64,000 nt of DNA, taken from Elusimicrobiota bacterium (GTDB taxonomy: Bacteria; Elusimicrobiota; Elusimicrobia; Elusimicrobiales; UBA9959). The translations under genes and the position numbers were made by a program. The notes beneath the pieces were generated by a model, which was not told where the DNA came from, did not search any database, and saw nothing but the letters and a program-made list of their open reading frames with translations. The stretch covers positions 62,001 through 126,000 of the forward strand of contig JAPLKI010000007.1 in NCBI GenBank assembly GCA_026388155.1, in the 5' to 3' direction. The number at the start of each line of letters is the position of its first letter. Within the stretch, counting starts at the first letter, position 1. Of this stretch, positions 51,967-61,463 are shown piece by piece.

Positions 51967-54312
51967 ATGACTCAAACTGAACGAGAACATACAACGCTCA
52001 TTGAGGCCCTGCAAAAGTCCCTTTCAAATGCAGGACGCAATGCCCCTGGCGAAGTCCAGCCTGTCGCTATACTCTGGCCGGATGCTGATGGCCAATGGCA
52101 ACCGCTTGTTGAGCAGCTACGCCGCACAATGCCGGAATTACTGGTGTATGGGGCATACACTCCGGAACAACGCCAAGGACCGGCCATCTGGTTGCGCTGC
52201 ATAATAGAGCGTGCATTGGCCGCACCGGCTCTCCCTGAAAAAAGAATTCCAATAGTCTACATGCCAAAGATTACCAGGCAGATATTGCGTGCCGTAGATG
52301 AATGCCCTGAAAGCCTCCGGCCACTGGTGGAGTTGCAATACCGTGGTGTTACTTGGTGTCAGCGCAATGGCAGGGACTGGACCGTTGAAGCGTTTCTGGT
52401 TTCAGAAGAAAGTGGTCTTGGCCTTGATGTGGCCAAAGATGATTCAACCCGCCGCGCTATGCGCGGATCGCTGCCGCAGCTGGCTGTTACTTCATTATTG
52501 CGCCTTCGTGGCAAACGACTTGAAGCCGAGGATTTTGACAAGTTGATGGTTGAAGACACTCCGCGAAACCTTCTTGAATGGCTCAGTGAGCCAAGGGAAG
52601 CGCGGGAACGCTGGGACCACGCACGATGGACCGCTTTCTGTTCAAGATGTAAAGCGGAATACGGTTTTGACCCTGAACGCGATGGCGAGATTGTGGCCGG
52701 CGAGAAGCTCGGCTTACTGGAAGATGCTTGGACAGGAGTTTGGGATCGGTTTGTCGAGGCACCATCCCTATACCCTGGGATTCCAAGTCTCCTGCGCAAA
52801 GCCAAGCCTGCTATCCTGACCTTCAAGAAAGAAACCTGGCCAGATGAGAATGACACCGCTGAAAATAATTTGCGAGAAGCATTATGCGAATTCACCAATC
52901 TTCCGCCAGCCGAAGCCCGAACAACCCTCACGAAGTTGGAGATCGAACATGCCCCAAGACGGCAATGGGTGTGGACACAGCTTGGGATGAGCCCTCTGGC
53001 AAAATCTCTAGAGTACTTGACCACATTATCAGAACGCACCGTGTCATCGCTAGGGGGGGACTCCCCAAAAACGATGGCAGACTTATACGCGCAGGGGGCC
53101 TATTTGGCAGATGATTCAGTGCTTCGCGCTCTGGCTGAAGTCCGTAGTGCCGAGGACTGGCGCGCTGTCTCTGCCGTGATTCACGCGATCTACATGCCAT
53201 GGTTGCAGGATGCTGCCGAACATTTCCAGAAACTTGTCGCGGCAAATCCGCTTCCCACTCATGATAACCAGACCGATGAGATAATAGCAGAATCGGGAAC
53301 ATGCATCCTCTTCGTAGATGGTTTGCGCTTTGATTTAGGAGTCCGTCTCTCACAACTATCGCAGGAGCACAAACTCCGAATAACTCAAAACCGGCGGTGG
53401 GCGGCTCTTCCTACCGTAACGGCCACGGCAAAACCGGCTGTTTCACCAATACATAAAAAGATCGTGGGGCATCGCTTGGCTGCCGATTTTGCTCCAGAAA
53501 TTCAAGATGCCGGTCAGCCTCTTATCTCATCACGGTTCAAGGATATGGTTATTGGAATGGGGTTCCAGTGGCTCTCTGAAACTGAAATTGGAAAACCTTT
53601 TAATGCGGATGCCAAGGCCTGGACAGAGTACGGAGAGTTCGACAAACTCGGTCACACCATGCAGGCCAAACTCGCAACCCAAGTCAGCAATCATTTGGAA
53701 CTTCTTATAAATCGAATTGACTCGCTGATTGACGCCGGCTGGAAACAGGTGCGCGTTGTCACCGATCACGGCTGGCTTATGGTTCCCAGCGGTTTGCCTT
53801 CAATGGTTCTTCCTAAATACTTGGTGGAAAGCCGCTGGTCCAGATGTGCAACCATTAAACCGGAAGCGCATGTGCCGACACCGATGTCCCATTGGTATTG
53901 GAACACTTCCGAGGTCTTTGCATATGCATCAGGGGCACATTGTTTCGGTAATGGCATACAATATGCTCACGGTGGAATCAGCATCCAGGAATGTCTGCTC
54001 CCCGATTTGATTTTTCAAGGCGACGCGGCGGTGCCTGACTCTGTGTCGCGAATTGTTGACGTGCAGTGGGTAAAGATGCGATGCCGGGTGGTGGTAGAGC
54101 CCTTTACGGCCGGCATGACCGTAGATATCAGGACCAAAGCAAGCGATGCCGCTTCAAGCTTGGCTTCACCCAAACCAGTTGACAGCGATGGACGTGCTGG
54201 GTTATTGATAGAGGATGATACGATTGAAGGGACAACAGCTAGTGTGGTTCTTTTGGACGTTTCCGGTCGGGTTATGGCTAAGCGCCCGACAATTATTGGC
54301 GGCGAGGATTAA
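51967..54312 (+). CDS. pglZ: BREX phosphatase-fold protein PglZ
   Basis: 781 residues. The alkaline phosphatase-like PglZ core is in the second half: CILFVDGLRFDLGVRLS (about 447-463), VRVVTDHGWLMVPSGLP and the late YAHGGISIQECLLP block. The first half is helical and specific to BREX PglZ. PglZ defines BREX systems, is metal-dependent and in one characterised case acts as a nuclease. The gene starts after the longest gap in the operon (72 nt). Confidence 0.92.
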   Translation: MTQTEREHTTLIEALQKSLSNAGRNAPGEVQPVAILWPDADGQWQPLVEQLRRTMPELLVYGAYTPEQRQGPAIWLRCIIERALAAPALPEKRIPIVYMPKITRQILRAVDECPESLRPLVELQYRGVTWCQRNGRDWTVEAFLVSEESGLGLDVAKDDSTRRAMRGSLPQLAVTSLLRLRGKRLEAEDFDKLMVEDTPRNLLEWLSEPREARERWDHARWTAFCSRCKAEYGFDPERDGEIVAGEKLGLLEDAWTGVWDRFVEAPSLYPGIPSLLRKAKPAILTFKKETWPDENDTAENNLREALCEFTNLPPAEARTTLTKLEIEHAPRRQWVWTQLGMSPLAKSLEYLTTLSERTVSSLGGDSPKTMADLYAQGAYLADDSVLRALAEVRSAEDWRAVSAVIHAIYMPWLQDAAEHFQKLVAANPLPTHDNQTDEIIAESGTCILFVDGLRFDLGVRLSQLSQEHKLRITQNRRWAALPTVTATAKPAVSPIHKKIVGHRLAADFAPEIQDAGQPLISSRFKDMVIGMGFQWLSETEIGKPFNADAKAWTEYGEFDKLGHTMQAKLATQVSNHLELLINRIDSLIDAGWKQVRVVTDHGWLMVPSGLPSMVLPKYLVESRWSRCATIKPEAHVPTPMSHWYWNTSEVFAYASGAHCFGNGIQYAHGGISIQECLLPDLIFQGDAAVPDSVSRIVDVQWVKMRCRVVVEPFTAGMTVDIRTKASDAASSLASPKPVDSDGRAGLLIEDDTIEGTTASVVLLDVSGRVMAKRPTIIGGED

Positions 54313-54315
54313 TTT

Positions 54316-56364
54316 ATGGAACTGGACAAATTAGATAAGTTAGCAGCCTCATCTTTTGAGGGGTTCATGGTGCGCAAAGATCTGGTCCGGCGTTATAGCC
54401 GGCAGTATCCAATCCCAACATATGTGGTTGAATTTTTGCTCGGCAGATACTGCGCCACCGTAAATGAAACCGAAATCGCCGAAGGGCTCAAGGTCGTAGA
54501 ACGTCAACTCATGGATAAAACAGTTCGCACTGGTCAGGAAGAACTGTTTAAGGCTCGGGCAAGGGAAAAGGGTTCTGTAAAAATTATCGATATCGTAAAA
54601 GCCCGCCTTGACCCCAAAAATGATTGCTTTCTGGCGGAGCTGCCAAGTGTGCAGATTAAAGATGTGCGGATTGATGACCGGCTGGTCCACGAACACGAGA
54701 GGATGTTGACCGATGGGTTCTACGCTGAGGTTACACTCTCCTATGATGCCGCTATCGCTCAGGAACAAAACGGTCGTCCTTTCGCCATACTAAGTCTTCG
54801 AGCCATCCAGCTCTCACAATCCGATGTCTTGAGTATTCTCGCTAAGGGTAGGGCGCAGTTCACAACCGAAGAATGGCGGGACCTCCTTATACGTTCCATC
54901 GGATTAGAGCCAGACACATTGTCTGATCGTGCAAAATGGGTCACCCTTCTGCGAATGATTCCCTTTGTAGAAAGGAACTATAACCTAGTGGAGCTCGGCC
55001 CCAGGGGAACCGGAAAGAGCCATCTTTTTCAGCAAATATCACCTTACTCTCATCTGATTTCGGGCGGTAAGGCCACCGTGGCAAAGATGTTCGTCAACAA
55101 CGCCAGCGGACAGCGTGGCCTAGTCTGCCACTACGACGTAGTCTGCTTTGATGAAATCGCCGGGATTTCCTTTGACCAGAAAGACGGCGTCAACATTATG
55201 AAAGGCTATATGGCCTCCGGTGAATTCTCTCGCGGTAAGGAAAGCATACGGGCTGCCGGCAGCATCGTTTTGGTGGGGAACTTGGACGTAGATGTAGAAC
55301 AGCAACAGCGGGTCGGACACCTCCTCGGCCCCTTGCCCCCGGAAATCCGTGGCGACACAGCTTTTATGGACCGCTTACATGCATATGTGCCAGGATGGGA
55401 CTTCCCAAAACTCAATCCACATGAGCACCTGACAAACCATTTCGGCCTGGTCAGCGACTTTTTATCCGAATGCTGGTCCAAACTACGTGAAACAAGCAGA
55501 GTTTCCAGCATCCAAGGGCGCGTAAACTGGGGCGGCGCTTTGAGCGGTCGCGATATCGAAGCCGCGACCAAAACTGTTAACGGTCTCATCAAGCTTCTAT
55601 TCCCTGACCCCAACGTCCCAGTTCCGAGCGAGGAACTGGAAAAGATCGTCCGCCAGGCACTGGAGTGCCGGCGGCGGGTAAAGGAACAGCAAAAGCGCAT
55701 CTTAAAATCGGAATTCCGCAACACCCACTTCAGCTACTTCATGGGCGTGGAGGGTGTAGAGCAGTTCGTTATGACGCCTGAGTTGCACAGTGAAGACCGC
55801 ATCGACAGCGATCCTTTGCCCCCTGGCCAGGTATGGACGATCAGTCCAGGTGGACAGGACGTATCCCCAGGCCTCTACCGCATTGAATCCACAGTTGGCC
55901 CCGGTAGTGGGGTGAAGATTCTCAACGCCCCGGTCCCGCCGGCGTTCCGCGAGAGCGTACGTTATGGCGAACAAAATCTTTATACCCGGGCGAAAGATTT
56001 GGTCGGCGATAGAGATCCACGATCCCACGAGTTTTCAATACAACTACGAGCACTGGATAATGATCATTCAGGAACAGGACTAGGATTGGCGGTGCTTCTG
56101 TCGCTTTGTGGCGGCCTTTTAGAGCGAAGCAATAAAGGTGGCCTCATCATCGTCGGAGCTCTCAATCTGGGCGGTTCCGTAGAAATGGTGCCAAACCCAG
56201 TAGCAATAGCCGAGCTCGCTGTAGAGAAGGGAGCTACATCCCTCTTGATGCCAATATCGGCGCGCAAGCAGCTCTTTAACCTGTCCGACGACATGGCAAC
56301 CAAGATCAGCATCGAGTTCTACTCGGACTTGTCTGACGCGCTTCTGAAGGCGCTGGTGGAATAA
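54316..56364 (+). CDS. brxL: BREX Lon-like ATPase BrxL
   Basis: 682 residues, 3 nt after pglZ. An N-terminal helical/OB-like region is followed by an AAA+ core (Walker A GPRGTGKSHLF at about 229-239, Walker B YDVVCFDEIAG, VLVGNLDVD, AFMDRLHAYVPGW) and a Lon-protease-related C-terminus. The Lon catalytic serine and lysine positions are not present (GTGLGLAV in place of the Ser motif, LGGSVEMVPNP in place of the Lys strand), as expected for BrxL, a DNA-binding AAA+ machine. BrxL marks type 1 and 4 BREX; the gene order makes this type 1. Confidence 0.93.
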   Translation: MELDKLDKLAASSFEGFMVRKDLVRRYSRQYPIPTYVVEFLLGRYCATVNETEIAEGLKVVERQLMDKTVRTGQEELFKARAREKGSVKIIDIVKARLDPKNDCFLAELPSVQIKDVRIDDRLVHEHERMLTDGFYAEVTLSYDAAIAQEQNGRPFAILSLRAIQLSQSDVLSILAKGRAQFTTEEWRDLLIRSIGLEPDTLSDRAKWVTLLRMIPFVERNYNLVELGPRGTGKSHLFQQISPYSHLISGGKATVAKMFVNNASGQRGLVCHYDVVCFDEIAGISFDQKDGVNIMKGYMASGEFSRGKESIRAAGSIVLVGNLDVDVEQQQRVGHLLGPLPPEIRGDTAFMDRLHAYVPGWDFPKLNPHEHLTNHFGLVSDFLSECWSKLRETSRVSSIQGRVNWGGALSGRDIEAATKTVNGLIKLLFPDPNVPVPSEELEKIVRQALECRRRVKEQQKRILKSEFRNTHFSYFMGVEGVEQFVMTPELHSEDRIDSDPLPPGQVWTISPGGQDVSPGLYRIESTVGPGSGVKILNAPVPPAFRESVRYGEQNLYTRAKDLVGDRDPRSHEFSIQLRALDNDHSGTGLGLAVLLSLCGGLLERSNKGGLIIVGALNLGGSVEMVPNPVAIAELAVEKGATSLLMPISARKQLFNLSDDMATKISIEFYSDLSDALLKALVE

Positions 56365-56428
56365 TTCATCAGGCGGTGAAGATTTTGATTTGCATTCGAA
56401 AGTCTTGGGATAGTGCAAGGAGACATAT

Positions 56429-56749
56429 ATGTCATTAGAAATTCCGCCCGCTTCATTGGAAAACGTGCAGTCTACTCTTCAAGACCAGACAAAACTGGTT
56501 TACCTCATAGTTGGCGATGCATCATCTGAGGCTTGGACCATTGCTCTCGCCGCTGAACAAGAGTTGGCCGGCGTTGCAGCCATACGTTTTACCACCCGCG
56601 ATGATGCACAAAATTGGATTAATCAGGCTGGAATGGTTGCCGCAACCTCTAATTGGGCCGGCAAAATTATTACACTGCTCAATCTCTCCCAGGCGGAAGA
56701 TAAAGATTTTGTACTGACGGCCATAGATCGCGATTCCAGAGTGGCATGA
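56429..56749 (+). CDS. Small cytoplasmic protein downstream of brxL, unknown
   Basis: 106 residues behind CAAGGAGA. An alpha/beta layout: KLVYLIVGDASSEAWTIALAAEQELAG looks like a strand-helix pair, then AAIRFTTRDDAQNWINQAG, then KIITLLNLSQAEDKDFVLTAID. No signal or membrane segment. It lies 64 nt after brxL and 16 nt before the exported protein gene, in the same direction, so it may belong to the BREX transcript. I do not recognise a family. Confidence 0.7.
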   Translation: MSLEIPPASLENVQSTLQDQTKLVYLIVGDASSEAWTIALAAEQELAGVAAIRFTTRDDAQNWINQAGMVAATSNWAGKIITLLNLSQAEDKDFVLTAIDRDSRVA

Positions 56750-56765
56750 AACTTAGGAAAACCTT

Positions 56766-58691
56766 ATGACCTATCGTCTATTATCAATTGCCTGCTTGGC
56801 CATCACCTTATCGGGTGTGAAATTTGTTCAAGCTGAAGAACTTGCAAAAGCAGGGGGGACAAAGTTCAGTATTACTGAACTTGCTGAAGATGGATCATAT
56901 CACATCGACCTCCGTCGTTCTAATGTGTCTATCGACGCTCGAAGCCGCATTGTTCTTGATTTCGATAGCACTCAGCTGGGAAAGTCCGCGAATCAAGACA
57001 GATGGGATCATCTCCAAGCAGTTCTGGAGAATATTAAGGAGCTTGCATCACAGCGGACCACTGCCATATCGGCTCTAATCGCGGCCCAAGGCTCTGGCGA
57101 TATAAAGATTAAGGAAGCACAGAAACTGGCCCAAGACTACAACGGCAAGTATCTAGAATTTAGAGCCAGCATTAAGAAAATACTTGGCGAGGAAATATTT
57201 AAGCAAATAGACCAAGCTGCAAATAAACGGGCTCGTGATGGCCGCGGCGGTTTTTTACCAGAACTTGCGGACTGGACCTCTAAGGAACTGGAATCCCTTA
57301 CTCCTTCGTCAACCGATATTACAGAAAAGGCATCAGAAGTCCTAGTTGAGGTTGCTGCCTTTTTGGAACCTGCCGGGCAGGACCGCAAGCCCATTCATGT
57401 CGAGAATTACGATCAAATTCCAGAGGGAATCTTAAGCCCACTACCGCGTACCGGTCTCCAGATGACTTCGGAAGAACAAGCCAAACTCAATCAGGACCTG
57501 GAATATGCCAGACAAGCATCACAGTCTATCCAAGAGATTCGACGAGAGAAAGATTCCTTAGTGCACGAATTGTTGGGATTTAGAGGGCAACTAAAAGATC
57601 GTATACATCAGTCATTGACTGCGGCAGAACAACAAGCACTACGCCTACAAAAACATATCGAAGCCATTACCACCGACAGTGCCGATAGGAAAACCGAACT
57701 TTTGGCCGCTGTGCCAGCCCTATCAGCGACAAATGCGTCGCTTGCACAAGTTTTCTCCTCTATCCAAGAGTTAAAGGATGAACTCTCTAACTTGGAGAAA
57801 CTTAGGAGCTATGACATCTGCTCTGGAATCGGGACAACGTCAACTATTTTCTCATCCACCCACGTCATCACTGTATTGGGGGCTTTGGATGGAAACCTGA
57901 AAACAGTGCAGTCTCAAATCCCATCCATAACAGACCAGATTGCTGATGGGATAAAAACATTGGCCGCCGATCAACAGGAAGCTATCACATCGGAGATTAA
58001 CTCTCTTAAAACAGACCTTGCTAATCAAACTATAGGAGCCTTTGCACAACTGACTCAAACATTACCAGCGACGACAGAAATGCTGAGAACCTGGGGAAAA
58101 ATATTTGTGGACGCAAGGGAGCAGGCACAAGCCAGCAATACACTTGATCAGCATTCAGTTCCACTTATTCAACGAAAGATTAACGACCTAATACCCGCCA
58201 CAGTTGATCTTCGTCGCTCAGGAGTCAAAAACGGTGACTATCTTACTTTTAAGGTTCGTGTCCGAAATACCAGCAATGTTCTTTTAGAGGAAAAGACCTA
58301 TGTTTTTCAGATTGGATCTAAAGGGCTATATCGAGAATACACTGGTCAACTTCTTTTCTCCGCACCGACTACGGGTCCGAACAAAAACCAATTTCAGGCC
58401 AATGCCGGCGCACTCGTAACATGGAAATATGGTTATCGTCAACCGAAAGGTTTTAAGAATTTTATGGATTGGTTGAATCCCGGCATTGGCATCCATGCGG
58501 CCTCTATGCACCAAGGAACCGCTACAGTTGAGGTCGGAACTGGCGTTGCATTCAGTCTATGGGATGATATTATTACCGGCGGTTATGGTTGGAATCTTGG
58601 TGTTACCAAGGACCGTCATTATGTTTTCATCGGCATCGGGATTTTAGATCTTCTCGACAAAATGACCAAGACCACTCTGCCAAAGCAATAG
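56766..58691 (+). CDS. Exported coiled-coil protein linked to BREX, unknown
   Basis: 641 residues. It starts with a signal peptide (LLSIACLAITLSGVKFVQA, cleavage probably before EE). A long middle part (about 70-480) is helical with extended coiled coil (YARQASQSIQEIRREKDSLVHELLGF; LKTVQSQIPSITDQIADGIKTL). The C-terminal 150 residues are beta-rich (YLTFKVRVRNTSNVLLEEKTYVFQI, GTATVEVGTGVAFSLWDDIITGGYGWNLGV, YVFIGIGILDLL), resembling a membrane-exposed beta domain. BREX acts in the cytoplasm, so an envelope protein directly behind it is unexpected. It converges on the tyrosine recombinase, 10 nt apart. Function not inferable from family. Confidence 0.75.
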   Translation: MTYRLLSIACLAITLSGVKFVQAEELAKAGGTKFSITELAEDGSYHIDLRRSNVSIDARSRIVLDFDSTQLGKSANQDRWDHLQAVLENIKELASQRTTAISALIAAQGSGDIKIKEAQKLAQDYNGKYLEFRASIKKILGEEIFKQIDQAANKRARDGRGGFLPELADWTSKELESLTPSSTDITEKASEVLVEVAAFLEPAGQDRKPIHVENYDQIPEGILSPLPRTGLQMTSEEQAKLNQDLEYARQASQSIQEIRREKDSLVHELLGFRGQLKDRIHQSLTAAEQQALRLQKHIEAITTDSADRKTELLAAVPALSATNASLAQVFSSIQELKDELSNLEKLRSYDICSGIGTTSTIFSSTHVITVLGALDGNLKTVQSQIPSITDQIADGIKTLAADQQEAITSEINSLKTDLANQTIGAFAQLTQTLPATTEMLRTWGKIFVDAREQAQASNTLDQHSVPLIQRKINDLIPATVDLRRSGVKNGDYLTFKVRVRNTSNVLLEEKTYVFQIGSKGLYREYTGQLLFSAPTTGPNKNQFQANAGALVTWKYGYRQPKGFKNFMDWLNPGIGIHAASMHQGTATVEVGTGVAFSLWDDIITGGYGWNLGVTKDRHYVFIGIGILDLLDKMTKTTLPKQ

Positions 58692-58701
58692 TTCTCATGT
58701 A

Positions 58702-59583
58702 TTAGAACCTGGGATGTGTTTTCTGGCAGGAATCCTGTAATAGTTTCGCGGTAACATGAGCATAGCGTTGTGTGGTAGTCACCGAGCTATGCCCCAGTAG
58801 TTCCTGAATAACCCGCAAATCTGCCCCACCCTCCAGCATATGCGTCGCGCAGCTGTGCCGTAGCTGGTGGGGGGTAACCCGCCCCGATAAACCTGCCCGG
58901 CGCGCGGTGGCGGCAAACTTCCATGCAAATCCTCCCCGCGTTATCGCTCCACAGCCTTTGGCGTTGAGGAATATAGCATCCGGCACCGCCGGGAATCTGG
59001 CTGACCGGACAGCAAGATAGCGGCTCAGGGCGGTTGCGGCGCGCTGGCCGAACGGCACCAGCCTCTCCTTTGAGCCCTTGCCCATCACCCGCACCCAGCC
59101 GCCTTTCAGATCCACCTGCCCCAATTTCAGGCCGACCAACTCCGAAACCCGCATTCCTGTGGCATACATGAGCTCAAACATGGCGTGGTCCCGCAGGGCC
59201 GCGAACTTGGCCACCGTTGGCGGGCGAAGCAGCCTTTCAACGCCCTCAGCATCTAGCGGTTGGGGAATTCGCTGCTTAAAGCGGGGAAGGCGCATCCCTG
59301 CGGTAGGATCGGCACCGGCATGGCCAGCCTGCGCCAAATACCGATGGAACTGCCGCACAGCCAGCGCGGCGATGAACAGCGAGGCCGACTTAAGACCGTC
59401 GCCCTTGCGGCGGTCCAGGTAGTCCATAACGTCGCCCCTGGCGGCCGAGGCTGGCCCCCGACCGCCAGATCGCATGAAGGCGGCGTACCTCTCCAGCTGA
59501 TACCTGTAGGACAGGCAGGTATTCGGGGATAGGCCCCGTTCCACCCGGAGATGCCGCATGAACTCGTCCAAGAGGGCGTCCAT
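58702..59583 (-). CDS. Tyrosine recombinase (XerD-like integrase)
   Basis: 293 residues. The N-terminal SAM-like core-binding domain ([33 protein letters not shown]) is followed by the catalytic domain with Arg in [27 protein letters not shown] (His-x-x-Arg), [15 protein letters not shown] (His and Tyr nucleophile). Closest in layout to XerC/XerD. Because it ends an operon of small accessory genes and sits next to defence genes, it is more likely an element integrase than the housekeeping Xer. It is the last gene of the minus-strand operon. Confidence 0.92.
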   Translation of the reverse strand: MDALLDEFMRHLRVERGLSPNTCLSYRYQLERYAAFMRSGGRGPASAARGDVMDYLDRRKGDGLKSASLFIAALAVRQFHRYLAQAGHAGADPTAGMRLPRFKQRIPQPLDAEGVERLLRPPTVAKFAALRDHAMFELMYATGMRVSELVGLKLGQVDLKGGWVRVMGKGSKERLVPFGQRAATALSRYLAVRSARFPAVPDAIFLNAKGCGAITRGGFAWKFAATARRAGLSGRVTPHQLRHSCATHMLEGGADLRVIQELLGHSSVTTTQRYAHVTAKLLQDSCQKTHPRF

Positions 59584-59591
59584 AGCCGCCC

Positions 59592-60035
59592 TCAGCCCTT
59601 CTTCTGGACGACTTTTACCCGCTTCTTGTCGTCCTTTACCACTTGCCAGCCCTTACGGGTATAGCTCACCATGCGCGCTCGCACATTGGCGGCCAGGTCC
59701 TTGCCCTTGCCCGCCTCCCCGGCCTTCTTGGCCAGTTCTGCGGCTATTTCAGCCACAGTCTTGCCCCCGGCCAGCAGGAACGGGTCTATTATGGCCGACA
59801 GCGAGCCAGACTTCTTCGCCTTGGCCTTGCCGTTGACCTTAAGAAGCACTTTGGAGTCCTTGCCGATGCCCTTTTCGTCATATGGCTTGAGCTCGTAGTC
59901 GCCGTTTACCATCGTGAACGTGCCGGTCGTCTTCAGTTTGATGAGGATTTTTCCGTTTTTCGGCCCCATTACTGTAACCGGGATGCCCGTCCTGGAGAGA
60001 TACACACCACCCACCTTCGCTTCATTTGCTTTCAT
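59592..60035 (-). CDS. Hypothetical protein with winged-helix-like C-terminus
   Basis: 147 residues. The first 60 are beta-rich ([31 protein letters not shown]). The second half reads as a winged helix ([52 protein letters not shown]). It may bind DNA. It begins inside the end of the upstream gene (14-nt overlap) and is followed 8 nt later by the recombinase, so both are on one transcript. Family not recognised. Confidence 0.68.
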   Translation of the reverse strand: MKANEAKVGGVYLSRTGIPVTVMGPKNGKILIKLKTTGTFTMVNGDYELKPYDEKGIGKDSKVLLKVNGKAKAKKSGSLSAIIDPFLLAGGKTVAEIAAELAKKAGEAGKGKDLAANVRARMVSYTRKGWQVVKDDKKRVKVVQKKG

Positions 60036-60252
60036 GGCTTTGCCTCCTGGGGCGCATGGCCCCGATTACCTTTGCCTTCTCCCGGGCGTCCGCCCGGCTC
60101 TGGTTGAACTCGTAAACGCCGTGGTGGACGCCGCCTCTGACCGCCGCTTCTACTTCGTCGCGCCGGAAGCCCAACTGCAGAGCCCGGCGGACCTGATCCG
60201 CGACCAGGTCTGTCAGCAAGGCATCCAGCACGTCATCCTTGGGTATGTTCAT
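60022..60252 (-). CDS. Small hypothetical protein
   Basis: 76 residues from ATG 60252, overlapping the upstream gene by ATGA. Helical throughout (DDVLDALLTDLVADQVRRALQLGFRRDEVEAAV) with a basic end ([11 protein letters not shown]). A longer in-frame opening upstream is unlikely because it covers other genes. No family recognised. Confidence 0.6.
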   Translation of the reverse strand: MNIPKDDVLDALLTDLVADQVRRALQLGFRRDEVEAAVRGGVHHGVYEFNQSRADAREKAKVIGAMRPRRQSHESK

Positions 60253-60422
60253 CCGCGTTCCTCCTTGATTTCGCCGCCGGTCCGGCCCGGAGCCGGCCGG
60301 TTTCGCTTTTTTTCCAGCCGCCGCAGAACTTCCTGCGCCCCTTTTTTGTAGACGGCCAGGCATATCAGTTCGCCGCCGTCCGCGTAAACCGCCCAATACC
60401 TGCCCCGCTTTTCTATTTTCAT
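60249..60422 (-). CDS. Very small hypothetical protein
   Basis: 57 residues: MKIEKRGRYWAVYADGGELICLAVYKKG opens with a compact beta hairpin, then a charged helix (AQEVLRRLEKKR) and a disordered basic end. The start overlaps the stop of the upstream gene and its stop overlaps the next start, both by 4 nt; this tight coupling is the main support. The N-terminus resembles short beta-hairpin proteins found on mobile elements. Confidence 0.6.
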   Translation of the reverse strand: MKIEKRGRYWAVYADGGELICLAVYKKGAQEVLRRLEKKRNRPAPGRTGGEIKEERG

Positions 60423-60670
60423 TTTGATTCATCCCACACGGGCCACATGCATATATTCGCCTTTTCATCCTGGGCAATATCGTATTCCTTCCCGCAGGCG
60501 ACGCAAGTCACTCGGCTTTCATCGTTGTAATCCCAGCCCTCAGAGTAGTCAGCTGCCTTATCGTCATACTCCGGGCCGTCCGCTGTTATCTCGCAGGGAA
60601 CGCCCCGCAGCACCAGCGTTATCTTTTGGGCCTTGAATTGTTTACTTCCGCACGCGCATTGTATGTTCAT
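60419..60670 (-). CDS. Small zinc-binding-like protein
   Basis: 83 residues from ATG 60670 with GGAGG 11 nt upstream. Two Cys pairs, QCACGSK near the start and CVACGKEYD near the end, would form one zinc site around an acidic middle (ITADGPEYDDKAADYSEGWDYNDES). No known family; translationally coupled to the gene after it. Confidence 0.62.
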   Translation of the reverse strand: MNIQCACGSKQFKAQKITLVLRGVPCEITADGPEYDDKAADYSEGWDYNDESRVTCVACGKEYDIAQDEKANICMWPVWDESK

Positions 60671-60696
60671 CTTTGCTCGCCTCCTGTCGCCCGGCC

Positions 60697-60900
60697 TCAT
60701 ATTTCCTTAAAGGCGGCCAGGATTCGCTTAGCATCCTTCTCCGCTTCGCCGCGGCCCGTGTAAAGCGCGTGGATATCGTCCTCGCTGAGCCCGCCCCGGA
60801 ACTGCCGGGCCAGCCCCTTGGCGTCGGCCTCAAAGCAGATATCCGCAAGAACGCTCTCCGGACCGGGCTTCGTCACCACCCAGAACTTCGTGATTTTCAT
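60697..60900 (-). CDS. Small hypothetical protein
   Basis: 67 residues. A beta start (MKITKFWVVTKPGPES) and a helical rest (GLSEDDIHALYTGRGEAEKDAKRILAAF). It overlaps the upstream gene by 4 nt. No family recognised; support comes from operon structure and length in frame. Confidence 0.6.
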   Translation of the reverse strand: MKITKFWVVTKPGPESVLADICFEADAKGLARQFRGGLSEDDIHALYTGRGEAEKDAKRILAAFKEI

Positions 60901-61232
60901 TTCGCATCTCCTTTATGTGTCATTACCGCGTTAAAATGGGCAACCAGAAAGTCTGCGGCCAGATGATTGTTGCCGCCAATGTGCCAATCCGTGTTCTTCT
61001 CTGGGGCGAGGGGGGATTTATAGTCGTATAAGGTGAATGGCATGCCGTTGATGCGGCCATACCACTCTGCCTTGATTTTGCCGTCACTGGACAGACCCGC
61101 CTGCGGCTGGCCGAACACGAGCAAAAGGTCGTCGTAGCGGGTTCCGTCCGGCATGTATCCCATGCAACCTGTCCCGCGATCCTTGCGGACGCCCATTTCC
61201 AGCTTCGTTTCCAACGTTATCGTTATATTCAT
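60897..61232 (-). CDS. Hypothetical protein
   Basis: 111 residues behind AGGAGGACAGG. Beta-rich: MNITITLETKLEM, then DLLLVFGQPQAGLSSDGKIKAEWYGRINGMPFTLYDYKSPLAPEKNTDWHIGGNNHLAADFLVAHFNAVM. The end resembles the conserved C-terminus of small phage or plasmid proteins of unknown role. It overlaps the next gene by 4 nt. Confidence 0.65.
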   Translation of the reverse strand: MNITITLETKLEMGVRKDRGTGCMGYMPDGTRYDDLLLVFGQPQAGLSSDGKIKAEWYGRINGMPFTLYDYKSPLAPEKNTDWHIGGNNHLAADFLVAHFNAVMTHKGDAK

Positions 61233-61250
61233 CCTGTCCTCCTTAAAATC

Positions 61251-61463
61251 TTAGGCGCGGGGGAAATATTCGGCCAGCGCGGGAACGGCGCGGTATTCGT
61301 TTAACAGCTTGGCTGCCGCTTTTGCGGCGCGCACGAGCTGTGTCCGCGACTGCCAGTCCAGCGTGGAGTGGAAGATATCGTTCCGCATGATGTCTTCAAT
61401 GTATTCCGCATCCTTTCCACTGGCCGCCGTCGCTTCGATAATAATCTGTTTATAAACACTCAT
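61251..61463 (-). CDS. Small hypothetical protein
   Basis: 70 residues, mainly helical (DAEYIEDIMRNDIFHSTLDWQSRTQLVRAAKAAAKLL). Its start overlaps the stop of the upstream gene (ATGA). No family recognised, but the pattern of tightly packed small genes supports it as coding. Confidence 0.6.
   Translation of the reverse strand: MSVYKQIIIEATAASGKDAEYIEDIMRNDIFHSTLDWQSRTQLVRAAKAAAKLLNEYRAVPALAEYFPRA

Noticed and set aside
54316-56364. Active Lon protease
   Set aside because: The Lon-type region lacks the catalytic serine and lysine motifs; the gene order and AAA+ core identify it as BrxL.
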